From Globisporangium splendens (lineage: Eukaryota > Oomycota > Peronosporomycetes > Pythiales > Pythiaceae), in the NCBI GenBank assembly GCA_006386115.1, contig VFIW01000044.1, positions 62,001-126,000 of the forward strand: a stretch of 64,000 nucleotides of DNA, in the 5' to 3' direction. Under the pieces are notes generated by a model. The model saw only the letters and a program-made list of their open reading frames with translations. It ran no database searches and was not told the DNA's origin. Both the position numbers and the translations under genes were made by a program. Of the stretch, positions 51,190 to 61,387 are shown one piece after another (the stretch's first letter is position 1; the number at the start of each line of letters is the position of its first letter).

Positions 51190-52600
51190 TTGCGAGACCC
51201 ATGCTGTGCGTCGCAGCCTTCGAGTCATTAGGATGCTGGTGGATATTTGGTTCCTTGTGGACCTGCACACACCCACAATATGGCGCCCATCACCCTCGTC
51301 GAGCAAAATTGGATTTTCACAGTCATCATGTTCTCTTATTCGAGTACTTTCACAACAGCCGAACGAGGAGAACGTGCAGATCTGCAGATGAGCCATCATC
51401 ACTCTACTGGTTTTAGTGATATTTTTAATTTCTATAGAAACAGTCCACTCTCATTTTGCATCTTGTTTTTGTGGACGATTTGGATCTCGGTGTGTGTTGA
51501 GTTCTCGACGATGGACCCAACAGCTGCTTCCGTGTGACAGTGGACACCGAAGTCCACCCAGCAAACTTGGACACTTCACGCCACGTCCTTCTCGCGCTCG
51601 TTCAGTCGAAACGATTCTGGATATGGATACTTGCACGATCATTCGCGGGGATCTCATGTGGATTTTGGGTTTCGATGTACACCGCGGTCGAGTAATATCC
51701 TATTTCTGCAATTGCAGTGATCTCTGGCTCGCAATACGCTTTTTTGTTAATGACCGCAAAGTGCAAACTCCAAACAGCCTGACTTTGGACCCCTGCTTTA
51801 CAACCCTCGTTGCGCCTTTATTTCGATTAAAATAATGTAATCAAGCAGCATCGTGTCGACGAAAGCCTTCCGTTAAATCGCATCCCGAATTCGACGATTA
51901 TGAATGACTAACAGAGGAATGTGACTGTGGTGTGTTACTGGATAGACTTCAGCGATCTGTGCCGCGCGGAGAAGCAACAAATGCACGCAGTGATCGAGAG
52001 TGGAGCACTCAAGTCCCAGATCCCAGTGGTATCCCAGCTTCTGCGTGCCAATTGTCCATCAAAAAGGAGAAAAGTGGACAGGGTAGGTTCGCCTGTGGAC
52101 AGTGAAGTTCACCAAATCAGCAGCGGCAAATGAAAATGATCGTGCCGCAAATGACATCGATCGTGCGTGCTCGAATATTAGTTTCAGCGCACATGTGAAC
52201 CAAGTCGTCGCTCAGGAAGAGGAGGAGACACCGGTTGTTTATGTAAAAGTTGACAAAGCAACAACACACAAGCAATGGAGAATCGACGATCGTATTGGCT
52301 TGTACCGATGCAGCCTATTCAAGTTGGTTTATGGTATTCGATAAAACATGTCGAACTTCAACGTCCAGAACTAAAATTCGCTATTGTTTTTAGTCGCAAC
52401 ATGTTGGGTTGCCGTGGGTGGAGTCGGCTGGAAATGAGGGGCTTGGTGTGGTCAAAATCAGTGTTCGATGCGAGTTTCTGCTAATCGCTGACTTTTGTAT
52501 GCTGACCTTATCTCTGTCGATATTTGGCTGCTTGGCGCTGTCGGAATTGCTCGATCGTTCTTGTTCTGACGTGAAGCGGGAGAAAGGTGCGTGGTTTTCA
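51190..52600. other. Intergenic region between LOR genes
   Basis: About 1.4 kb with several short frames (for example 51921-52133 and 52102-52344) that lack recognisable domains. Nothing could be assigned; a decayed gene is possible. Confidence 0.45.
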
Positions 52601-52601
52601 C

Positions 52602-53324
52602 TCACATTGCACAGTCAACAGCCGCCGACGTACAAGCACTTGAAGCAGCATTCATACAAGCTACTGAATGTGCATCAGCAACTGCCGTCCTGCTGCTGGT
52701 ACTGTTTTCCATGGCGTCTTCTTCCATTGTCAATGCGTCGCAGATCATCACCATCAGCGCAATGTCGACGTTGGGTGCCACGTCGAGATGGTAATCGATG
52801 CGAGCGACACCCTTCGGACAATGCACTCTCGCAACCGGTTCTCGGATGCCACTGCGGTTTCGTTCGAGCCAAATGAACGCGTTTCTGTGATACCAATCGC
52901 CCTTGAGATCAAACGAATAGTGCCGGTCCGTGAACGCGTCTGTGGTCTCGACGCATAATTCCGTTCGGTCCCTGCAGCCATACTTTGCGTAGATCTCGAA
53001 GAGCTCCATCCTCTGAATGTCTCTAGCGTAAACGTGATAGATCGGCTTGCGCGAGAAGAGACCCGACTTGATCTTGCAATTAACAATCGGTGACTTGTCT
53101 TGGTTCAAAAGTGTCTTCCTCGATGAGAACGCGGAGCTTTTGGTGACAAAGACGTCTGCATCAGTGGTGAGCTCACGAATCGTTGTGGTTGTGGACAGGA
53201 AATCGCGTTGCACTTGGAGCGTCGCCACTCGCGATTTGCAAAAGCTTGGGTCGATCGCGACCACACGCTGTGTTTGAGCGATGAGCGGGACGTTCAAGAC
53301 TTCGACGGACGATTCACAGCCCAC
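52602..53324 (-). CDS. LURP-one-related protein; expected ATG is GTG
   Basis: A 240-codon frame with the LOR core (SRKTLLNQDKSPIVNCKI; FDLKGDWYHRNAFIWLER; REPVARVHCPKG; NVDIALMVMICDAL) and a low-complexity Ala/Ser tail at the C-terminus. By alignment with the fragment MGSESSVEVLNVPL the start should be at 53324, but the codon there is GTG (GTGGGCTGTGAA). No in-frame ATG lies between it and an upstream stop. Start loss, GTG initiation or a missing upstream exon are the options. The N-terminus would read MGCESS if initiated. Confidence 0.6.
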   Translation of the reverse strand: MGCESSVEVLNVPLIAQTQRVVAIDPSFCKSRVATLQVQRDFLSTTTTIRELTTDADVFVTKSSAFSSRKTLLNQDKSPIVNCKIKSGLFSRKPIYHVYARDIQRMELFEIYAKYGCRDRTELCVETTDAFTDRHYSFDLKGDWYHRNAFIWLERNRSGIREPVARVHCPKGVARIDYHLDVAPNVDIALMVMICDALTMEEDAMENSTSSRTAVADAHSVACMNAASSACTSAAVDCAM

Positions 53325-53671
53325 GGCTGCGGTCTCAGGTTGAGCCGATTTGTCGTTTGCCCTGGGGTTTGCTTCAGGCGGAGGCGAATTGAGAAATGGA
53401 GATTACTGCCGTCTTCACCGGGCTCTGTGTGTCACACACTGTGGCCATTTTTTGTCTTCAAAGTGTGTGAGTCACACACAGAGGTCAACTCACTCCTCAT
53501 CCCCTTATTTTGGATACTCCCACGAACAGGTATGGATACATTGTAGCTCACAGACTGGATGATTGAGTAACACTCTGAAAAGGAATCCAAGACATGGCGC
53601 GGCAACGCACACGATGCACACGTTTCTCGCAACTGCGCAATGCCAGAACGCAGAGGCGCTGTGTGGTGCGG

Positions 53672-53745
53672 ACAATTTCGTGCTGAAGTGGAGTCTTGCA
53701 TTTGAACCTCTTTGTAGTAGTATGAAGAAACACGCCAAGTGATAG
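53672..53745 (-). repeat. 74-bp inverted repeat, copy B
   Basis: Reverse complement of 50275-50348 with two mismatches. It lies upstream of the LOR gene at 52602-53324. Confidence 0.85.
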
Positions 53746-53798
53746 AGCAAAGAGGAAAGGAATCTGCTCACCTCACTGTGCCAATGTCATATCCTTGG

Positions 53799-53880
53799 CT
53801 TTCGATTCGACACACTGGCACTCGGTTGGTTTCGCGTACAAGGTACACGAACACTTTGCGGCCGCTCCAGCTGCCATCTT
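53799..53880 (-). pseudogene. LOR fragment interrupted by a LINE
   Basis: About 80 bp match 24421-24501 (LOR C-terminal fragment region encoding SWSGRKVLVYLVRE) with a few changes, up to the shared CTGCCATCT where the LINE begins. It marks another LOR copy hit by the LINE. Confidence 0.6.
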
Positions 53881-55877
53881 TATCTTTATAAGGTGAGGTA
53901 TATTTAGGTTCATCTCCGTGACCTACAATATCCATTCTCCTACCTAATCTTCATTGCGAATTTCATCTAGGAGTGTAAATGTGTCTACAGCGCGGATTGC
54001 ACTAGATCACTTCTGAATGCTAAATAATCTTTGACCAGGATGGCATGTTCTCTTGGTCCTATGTGAGGCTGCCTTGTGTTGTCCAATGACCTTGGGTCTT
54101 CCTAACTTCGCATAAGCCAATGCATGACGTCGTTGTCAAGATCCTGGGTGAGATTGTTGAAAGCAGCTCGATGAGTTAGGAAGTGAACCTGCGTTGAGGT
54201 TCTGGTGTCCATGGCTAGGTTGGCGGCTGAGTCCGCCATCTTGTTGAAGGCACGGTAGTGATGGTACCATCCTCGTATGTCGATGCAATCCGCGAGTCGT
54301 CGACTTGTCTGGTATAAACGTGCCAATCGGTGCTGTCGAGGGGACCGATGCATTCTCTGCTGGGAGATAATGAGTGCACTGTCTCCAATCACATACAACG
54401 GTTCGAAGTGACTGCGTTGGGCTTCTCGGAGTCCGTGTATGAGACCCCAGTACTCGGCAAGGTTGTTGGTCGTGTCCTTCCTGCTATATGCCATGCTGGC
54501 GGTCCAAATTAAACTGGCTGTGTGCGAGTCCTTATGGACACGCACGATAATGGATCCAGTCCCTCCTGGTCCTGGATTGCCGCGTGATCCACCATCGAAA
54601 AACAACAGGTATACGCCGCGAGTATCACTTGGAGTCAAGGGGATGGCGTCGGTTTGGCTGAGAAAGCAGTCGACATATGCCTTGAGAACTGCTGCAACCG
54701 TGTGACCGTCCGAGTCTCCAGCTTGCGCTTCAGCGAGTCGTGTGAGGTTTCGCATTCCTGCCTCTAATCTGGTCATCATGATCGCCATCTCAGCAGTCGA
54801 TTCGATTGGATCCGAATCCATGCGTCGCAGATGCGCACACCAAATGGCATGTATGAGCGACGCGCTCATATATCGCCACAGCATGTGTGCGACGGGATAG
54901 AGATGATCTTGGAGATGTTCATTGGAGAACTTGTGTCCGATAATGTGTCTCTTGATCGTGGTCCATGCATGCCTTGGAGTATCTGGTAGATCCAGACTGA
55001 AGATCCAGATTGCGGGGTCGTGACCAGGAGTGATTCCGATCTTCGCCCATAGCGCATAAAAGTAGTTCCACACCAGTTTGGCTTTCGGACACTCCCAGAA
55101 TAGATGTTGAACAGAAGATTGGACAACTTGGGAGCATTCGGGATTCGAGCAGGATAGATCAGCTTTCTCATAGTTCCACATGGAGAGTCGGTTGGCTTTC
55201 AGCCGGAGAAGAGTCCGAGCCGTATAAACTGTAATCCCTGGGATGTTGTGTAATTCGCTCCATTGGATTAATTGCAGTCCTGGCCACAGAGATCCTGCTG
55301 TTTGGACAGCTTTGTTGACTGCTGCATCTCGAGTATCTTTGCCAATTTGTGTCCTCGTTGCTGCAACTTGTTGCCGATAGAAAGATCTGGTCGTATTGTA
55401 TCGTCCGTTGCCACCCCATAGTTGCACGATTCTTGTGAAACGTGGGTGTGCATGGAACGACACCTTCTGTCCGTTCAAGTCTCTTGTTGCCGTGATGCCA
55501 CAGTCCATTGCGGAGTGAACTGTATGCGTAGCTTCGACTAGGGTTTTGTGTTTCGATCGCTGTTGCGTGCATACAACAACATCGAGTTTCAGTGAGGTGC
55601 TGTCCTCCAAAGTTGACGACACTGCAGGATAGTAGTGCTGCACTCCAACGAAAAACAGAATTTCTGCAGTTGATACTTTCGTTTGACATAGCTCGTTGAA
55701 CTTGGCATGGTATCCGCTGTTCAAGTGCGTGTCGACCAATTTCTGTACCATCCTGAGACGTCCATCCGGGTCAGGCACATGCGGCGCCTGGCTACTAGCG
55801 CTAAGGTGAGACGAAGGTCTGTGGACTCTGCCAAATGCTATGATCGCCCGCGTCAGAAAATGGTCATTTTGAGCTCA
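53881..55877 (-). mobile_element. LINE (non-LTR retrotransposon), 3' part, longest copy
   Basis: The 3' end on the element strand is CACCTTATAAAGATAAAGAT, the same as in the arm copies. The coding part reaches a TGA at 55875-55877 on the minus strand, so at most the C-terminal part of the RT polyprotein is present and the reverse-transcriptase core is missing or beyond recognition. It sits in a LOR remnant. Confidence 0.78.
54102..55778 (-). CDS. LINE polyprotein C-terminal part: zinc-finger region and RNase H
   Basis: An open frame of about 560 residues (no clear ATG; it remains open to 55874). The middle has a Cys/His pattern typical of RT-linked zinc fingers (CSNPECSQVVQSSVQHLFWE C). The C-terminal RNase H domain has FFDGGSRGNPGPGG (first catalytic Asp), NNLAEYWGLIHGL (Glu), VIGDSALII (Asp) and NKMADSAANLA (final Asp). 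It is intact here but broken in both arm copies. An RNase H after the RT occurs in several LINE clades. Confidence 0.78.
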   Translation of the reverse strand: MPDPDGRLRMVQKLVDTHLNSGYHAKFNELCQTKVSTAEILFFVGVQHYYPAVSSTLEDSTSLKLDVVVCTQQRSKHKTLVEATHTVHSAMDCGITATRDLNGQKVSFHAHPRFTRIVQLWGGNGRYNTTRSFYRQQVAATRTQIGKDTRDAAVNKAVQTAGSLWPGLQLIQWSELHNIPGITVYTARTLLRLKANRLSMWNYEKADLSCSNPECSQVVQSSVQHLFWECPKAKLVWNYFYALWAKIGITPGHDPAIWIFSLDLPDTPRHAWTTIKRHIIGHKFSNEHLQDHLYPVAHMLWRYMSASLIHAIWCAHLRRMDSDPIESTAEMAIMMTRLEAGMRNLTRLAEAQAGDSDGHTVAAVLKAYVDCFLSQTDAIPLTPSDTRGVYLLFFDGGSRGNPGPGGTGSIIVRVHKDSHTASLIWTASMAYSRKDTTNNLAEYWGLIHGLREAQRSHFEPLYVIGDSALIISQQRMHRSPRQHRLARLYQTSRRLADCIDIRGWYHHYRAFNKMADSAANLAMDTRTSTQVHFLTHRAAFNNLTQDLDNDVMHWLMRS

Positions 55878-56165
55878 ATATGCACCTTATGGGACGAATT
55901 TGGCGTCGCAGACACATCGATTCCAGGATACCGTTTCGTGTGCAGATTGGGTGGCCATTTACATGACAATATTTTCTCCTATTGATAGCGACGAGATCGT
56001 TCACGAATACTGGGCGTAAACACAGGTATCTCTGCAGCCAGATGCTTATTCCACCAGCAATTGGGTGTGCACAACACTTTGGCTCACCTGAGATACCGCA
56101 CAGTGCACGCTAGACACTTGGATGCGCACGAAATTACTCACCGATGTGCCTGGCCAGCCGTCAAC

Positions 56166-56594
56166 ACGACGAGCGAAAAGAAAACGCTTCTTGACGCCAA
56201 CAATGTCCCGATCGCCAACATGAAAGAGGAGTTCTTTGCGTTGATGCCGAGCTACAACGTGTATACTGGCAGCTCATCGAGCGGGTCTCCGTTGCTCAAC
56301 ATCCACTGCAGGTTCACACTACTCAACACCGACCTGCGCGTCGAATTTACAGACAAGGCGACTGGCAAGCGTTGCAGAATGGGTCTCGAGGGCAGCTGGA
56401 TCCATCGCAATGCCACGATTTGGCTCGACCGGAACGGCCGACAGGAGACCGTCGCCAAGATTTACCGATCGCTGACAGCGGCACGCAACGTGGTCCTCGG
56501 TGCCCAGGACTACTACGTGCAGGTGTCTCCAAACGTCGACTTGGCGCTGATAACGCTGGTCTGCATTGTCCTGGACGAGAAAGCTAGTGACTAA
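56166..56594 (+). pseudogene. 5'-truncated LOR fragment
   Basis: From EKKTLLDANNVPIANMKEE onward it parallels the LOR at 50485-51120 (RMGLEGSWIHRNATIWLDR; NVDLALITLVCIVLDEKASD). The about 80 N-terminal LOR residues are replaced by unrelated sequence, so it is a remnant unless an undetected exon supplies the start. Confidence 0.7.
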
Positions 56595-56880
56595 GAAGTT
56601 TATCTAAGGCAGTATCGAACCAGGCTGCAGATTTAGCAGAGGCACAGAATCTGATTGAGGCGAACAAAAAGCGCCAGCGATGAAAGTTATCATAGACACC
56701 TAGTTGAAGCACCCGAATCGCGAGTGACGGCTAAATCTTATGAACATCACAATATGAACCACGCATACACAGAATGCAACACTGAGTAAGTCTATTTCAA
56801 TTTTTGCCCTCTTTGCATGTCGTCTCTATCGCATTCAGGTACGCGTCCAAGACACAAGTGGCAGTCCCTCGGTCGTCCTT

Positions 56881-59055
56881 CTACACGCTGGCTGCATCTC
56901 TCACGATCACGGCGAGCACTTCACTTCGAGGGAACTTCTCTGTGAGACCCAGCTCGTTGTTGAGTCGTTCGATCTCGGCAAACCTCTGTTGCCGCAGACA
57001 GCTCATGAGGTACACTTCAAAGAAGCTCTGACTCAGGCGCGCGAGCTCACTTTCCGAAGACTCACGAAGCAGTCTCGCACCCAGTGCCGCAACTTTGTCG
57101 AAGGAGCCTCGCGTCTCATAGGATTCCATGATCTTCACGATACTTCCCATCGGCAAATTGATCTTGTGCTCGATGCCGTAGTCGACCAGCAAAGCGCACG
57201 CGTCGTCCCATTTCTCGGTGAGGGAGTGCTCGATCATTAGGTGAAGCACAAATCCATTGCGCTCGATCACGTTTGGCATGCGCTCCCACAATTGGAGCAA
57301 CGTCTTGATGAGCTCCATGGGTTCCTTGTCAGCAGTCGCTGTGCAATTTGTTTGGCTCAAGTACCGCGAGACGAGCCGACGAATCACTTGAGCGCCAGCA
57401 GGAGAACGACGGTCCTGCATCAACTCCAACACTTGCTCCAGTTGATCGAGTCGCGGCTCGCCCTTCAGCATCTCCCACAGCACTTTGTTGAAGCACTCGA
57501 CTTCGGGCTTGTGCGCCTTGAAGAGCTTTGGAATCGTCGACTGGTTCTCTAACACTGATGGCTTCAGCGCCTTGGTCTCGTGCGCTTGTTTCTCCAGCTC
57601 GACCCATTTGTGCACCATCGCGATCGCCGTGTCGTACTGTTCAAACTTGCATGCGGTTCGCAGCGCTTGCGTGAACCGCTGCTGGAAAGGCGCAATGCGC
57701 TGCAATTGGTACGTCGAAAAGAGCTCGACCGCGTCTTCGTGCTGCTTCAAGTAGATGCACGAGTTGAAGAGCGTGCTCCAGATGTTGGGGTACAGAATAT
57801 ACTCGGCGTCTTGCGTCATGCGTCGATAGATGTGAAGCGCATCCTGAAGCTGCTTGACCGTGCGATCCCGCGTCTTGAAGCTCGCTTGGATCGCCATCTG
57901 GTACGAGTTCTTGCCCAGCACGAGCCATGGGAAGTGCATCGGGAACTCATCGATCACGATACGCGCCAAGTCGCTGCGATTGCCCACGAGACACGCCTTC
58001 AGCGTCTTGCGCAGTGTCTGGTACGAGCCTAAGTACTTGAGGATGTTCTCCGGCTGCTCAAACACGGAAATGATCTTTTTGTGGTCCGAGATGTCCCCCA
58101 AGATGTCAATGTAAGCTGCATGCGTGTCTTTACTCAGTCGCGTCAGGTTGTCCAAGTCATTGCGCTCGACGTCAAGATCGCCAGTGGCTGTCGCCAAGAG
58201 GGTGTCGATCTTGAGCTGACGCTCTGCATCATATTGCTCGAGCAATTGCGCCACGTCAGCCTTGTACTTGAGGTCGCTTGAACGCGCCGCACTCCGCACG
58301 AGTTGCCGGATCACGATCTTCTCACTGAGGTACAGCACGTCGCGTGTAGATGATGATACTGGCGCCACTGCGTTGGCTTCAGCGTCTGTACCGGCAACGC
58401 TCCCGATAAAGCACGACGGGCTCCCGATCTCCAGCGACTGCGCCTTTCTCGAGAGCTTGACGTACGTCTCGAGTGGGATCAGCTGCATGAGCTGCGGCCG
58501 CTTCTTCTCCGCATCTGCCATGTCACTTTCATCGGAGATCACCGCATCACCATCCCACAAGTGCACTTGGTCGTCCTGAATATAGAACGGCTCGTAGTTC
58601 CGGATGCGCTGCCACAGTTCCAGTAGCTGCGCGTTCTGCTTCGAGTTGTACACGTAGCGCGTGAACTCGAGCAGCGCGCGCTTGACGTCGTTCTTGGAGC
58701 TCGCGCGAATGTCGATCACAATGTTGCTCAGCTTCGCAGCAGCAGCAGCAGTCGCATGGGATCGTGGCGCCTGTTCTACAGGTCTTGGAGCCTCCAATTT
58801 CCTGTTCTTCTTCGCGACGGAGGGCTCCTTGTCAACAGCGCTCGTGCTGTCGTCATCCGATGTCTTAGTCTGCTGCTCCTCCTTGTTCAGGCCGAGCCAT
58901 GACATGAGTCCCGAGCGCTTACTCCACAGCAGTCGCTGCTGAGCTGCGACAGCAGCAGGATGCAGCGCGTGATGCGCCACCGCGTCGCGCATGCGCAGCG
59001 TCCGTCGGCCCGCGAGCGCCGCGCCATGGCGCGCTAGAGATCCCCGCAGCAGCAT
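56881..59055 (-). CDS. Predicted mitochondrial PPR-like helical repeat protein
   Basis: About 724 residues from the first true ATG at 59055. The N-terminus (MLLRGSLARHGAALAGRRTL) is Arg/Ala/Leu-rich like a mitochondrial presequence. An Asp/Ser/Lys-rich linker follows, and then about 500 residues of helical pairs. Segments such as LHIYRRMTQDAEYILYPNIW, STLFNSCIYLKQHEDAVEL and YDTAIAMVHKWVELEKQ resemble pentatricopeptide repeats. PPR proteins bind organellar RNA. The repeats are degenerate, so a related helical-repeat family remains possible. Confidence 0.7.
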   Translation of the reverse strand: MLLRGSLARHGAALAGRRTLRMRDAVAHHALHPAAVAAQQRLLWSKRSGLMSWLGLNKEEQQTKTSDDDSTSAVDKEPSVAKKNRKLEAPRPVEQAPRSHATAAAAAKLSNIVIDIRASSKNDVKRALLEFTRYVYNSKQNAQLLELWQRIRNYEPFYIQDDQVHLWDGDAVISDESDMADAEKKRPQLMQLIPLETYVKLSRKAQSLEIGSPSCFIGSVAGTDAEANAVAPVSSSTRDVLYLSEKIVIRQLVRSAARSSDLKYKADVAQLLEQYDAERQLKIDTLLATATGDLDVERNDLDNLTRLSKDTHAAYIDILGDISDHKKIISVFEQPENILKYLGSYQTLRKTLKACLVGNRSDLARIVIDEFPMHFPWLVLGKNSYQMAIQASFKTRDRTVKQLQDALHIYRRMTQDAEYILYPNIWSTLFNSCIYLKQHEDAVELFSTYQLQRIAPFQQRFTQALRTACKFEQYDTAIAMVHKWVELEKQAHETKALKPSVLENQSTIPKLFKAHKPEVECFNKVLWEMLKGEPRLDQLEQVLELMQDRRSPAGAQVIRRLVSRYLSQTNCTATADKEPMELIKTLLQLWERMPNVIERNGFVLHLMIEHSLTEKWDDACALLVDYGIEHKINLPMGSIVKIMESYETRGSFDKVAALGARLLRESSESELARLSQSFFEVYLMSCLRQQRFAEIERLNNELGLTEKFPRSEVLAVIVRDAASV

Positions 59056-59104
59056 TGCGCTCTCCAAAATACAGATGCAAGTGGTTGGATTGAGGAGGTC
59101 AGCT

Positions 59105-59123
59105 ACCGGTAGAGAACCGGTAT
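59105..59123. promoter_or_regulatory. Paired ACCGGTA boxes upstream of the PPR-like gene
   Basis: ACCGGTAGAGAACCGGTAT lies 50-68 bp before the ATG, with AATATCAAGTCGATATTG about 75 bp farther out. It resembles the box cluster at 16339-16431 upstream of another gene with a presequence-like N-terminus. Confidence 0.35.
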
Positions 59124-59644
59124 ACTGCTTCCCGATCTCGAATACACCGTGTTTAGGAACTGTGTTGTTGTTGCATGTCTTTGCGAGAGTATTTGCAATA
59201 TCAAGTCGATATTGCTATTGATGAGTACCAATTTTGTTGAATGCAACACTATATTGAAATTGGTGGCTTGGAACTGACACTTGGACCGCATCGACGCAAA
59301 CATGCTGACGCTAACTCACGTCTCGTGGGTCAACCAAAAGCAAATCCACGTTGAACATCGTGGCAGGCTGCGGTACTGTCCGCGTATACCGTTGACATCC
59401 CCTGCCTTGCAATCTAGCTGCATTCCTACACGCTATCGATGAGTGAAGGTCATGACATTTTAATAAATGCTGATCAAGTGTTTCAGGTTTCACCCTCGTA
59501 ATCGTTGTGCGCTTGGGCTACTTTAATGCATCCTCAAAGGCAATGACCCTGTGAGAAATGCATACTTCCCACACGCGATACCCTACATAGCTCTCGACTC
59601 GCTGCCGCAGTCTGGACACCAGCCTAAGCACTCGCGTCTGCCTC

Positions 59645-59660
59645 GGCCATTCCACAATTT
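59645..59660 (+). promoter_or_regulatory. Inr-like core promoter for the gene at 59700-60086
   Basis: GGCCATTCCACAATTT matches 14 of 16 positions of the oomycete initiator consensus and starts 55 bp before the ATG. Confidence 0.6.
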
Positions 59661-59699
59661 GCCAGCCAGCTACTGCGCCAACAACAAACAACTCCAAGC

Positions 59700-60086
59700 A
59701 TGTCGAAGAACATCAAGACCATCGCCACACAAGACTTTGACGCAGTCACCGCGACCGTACAAAAGCACGTCGATGGCGGTCGCGTCGCCAGCTCCAAGGA
59801 CGCCGCGCAAGCGTTCCATAATGATGCCATCATGTACGGTTTCACTGGCGCCGATCTCCTGGGAGGTCACATCAAGAACCTCTACGACTTTGTCGACACG
59901 CACGGCGCTACCTCGGAGATCAAGACGCGCGTCGACATCCTCGCTGCCACGCCGGCAACGGCAGTTGTGCGTGTAGACATGGAGAAGGACGCCGCTGGGA
60001 TCGACTACACGGACTTCCACACGTTGATCAAGATCGGTGGGAAGTGGGCGATCATCGCCAAGGTGTTCCACGCGTATGAGTCGTAA
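59700..60086 (+). CDS. Small NTF2-like (SnoaL/lumazine-binding-like) protein
   Basis: 128 residues from ATG 59700. The pattern is that of a compact NTF2-like cone fold: an N-terminal helix (VTATVQKHVDGGRVASSKDA), a region like AFHNDAIMYGFTG, and C-terminal strands (TRVDILAATPATAVVRVDME; DYTDFHTLIKIGGKWAIIAK). It resembles the putative lumazine-binding/SnoaL-like group, whose members often have unknown substrates. There is no signal peptide, so it is probably cytosolic. No lesion is seen. Confidence 0.8.
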   Translation: MSKNIKTIATQDFDAVTATVQKHVDGGRVASSKDAAQAFHNDAIMYGFTGADLLGGHIKNLYDFVDTHGATSEIKTRVDILAATPATAVVRVDMEKDAAGIDYTDFHTLIKIGGKWAIIAKVFHAYES

Positions 60087-60089
60087 GAC

Positions 60090-61387
60090 AAGAAAGAAAA
60101 GAGAAAACAAGCGGCTCCGGTGCAATTCTAAGTATCGTCGCATGAGGGAACGCAGGCAGAACAGCATAGGAATCAGCAAACCAAAGACTTGAATTGTACG
60201 ATCTTCCTATTAGTCAAACAATGTTGCGATTTGTTTGGATGCCATTATCGATTATCGAGTTTTCTGCTGCCGCGTGTCTTGCTTTGCCTCGAGCGTTTCA
60301 TCAACCGATCCATGGCAGCAGCGGACCCGGACTTTGGACTGCCAGGTTGCAGTGGATGGATGGCATCGTCGTCATTCATAGAGCGACGGTAAAGAGAAGC
60401 TTGATCAGTCAGCGTGAAGCTCTCAGGTACTCGGAGGCTCAAGTATACACAGCTCGTCTGGCTTCCGTGAGCGGTTCTTATGAACAATTCGTTCTTCCAC
60501 TACTCGTGACTTCGCTTGCTGCACTGGACGACACGACTGACTGAGCAGACTTTACCATCGTTGGCATCAACGTCTTGAACGATACGCTACCAGCATTTAA
60601 CTTTGATACTCTGTGCGCAGCACACAACATTGTTGACAAATTGAGTTCGTCGTTCGGTAGTCTTTGCCACCCGCTCCTTCAGTATTCCGATACCCCAACG
60701 CCGAGCAGCTAAGACACCGCGACTCGCAAGTTCGAGATCTTCGTTCGTATGCTCTTGATCACTTTCGGCTCGAAAGTTTCGAGTACCTATCATGGATCCG
60801 CCGTTGGCATAGCGCGGGGACTCTCGCCTTCACGGTCCGAAACAAAATCCAAGGCAGATACGGCGGAAACTCCCAATCGCGCTTGTCAGTTTTGACGACG
60901 GAGATCAACAGCAACAAGTTGTACGCTTTTGTGCAGCGAAGCGTCGCTCGCCGATTGCACCAGAAAGTTTGATGCATGGGCGTCTCCAACCCTTGATTGG
61001 GCTGGTTCTGGATCGGATTTGGCAACCGCACCACGGAAACTAAGAGTTGGACCGGATTCGCACGCCTAACCAAATCGTTAACACAACTCTTCATGTCGAC
61101 AGAGACAAATTGGACAATTCGCAAAGTGATGATAAACAACGCAGCTCTCCAGCGAATTGATCGATACGCAATGCCTCGGTGGCACTTTGTTCTTGGCAAG
61201 ATCGCAATAGAATGCGACAAGAGGCAAGACAAACCTCAAGAGAAAAACCGCAACGCTCAACATCGTCAAAACAGAAGCCTCGTTGGGATATATGTTTCGA
61301 GAAAATAAGAACGTCAAACCAGAGATGAGACCGATCTTCTTTTCAGTAAGTTATACTTCATCGTTGCATTAATGGCTAGCGGTTTGC
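60090..61387. other. Gene-poor stretch
   Basis: Frames at 60194-60544, 60664-60972 and 60997-61308 show no domain, signal peptide or repeat homology. I assign nothing here. Confidence 0.5.

Noticed and set aside
60194..61308. Several 60-115 codon plus-strand frames
   Set aside because: No domain, signal peptide, repeat or promoter evidence; composition is consistent with chance.
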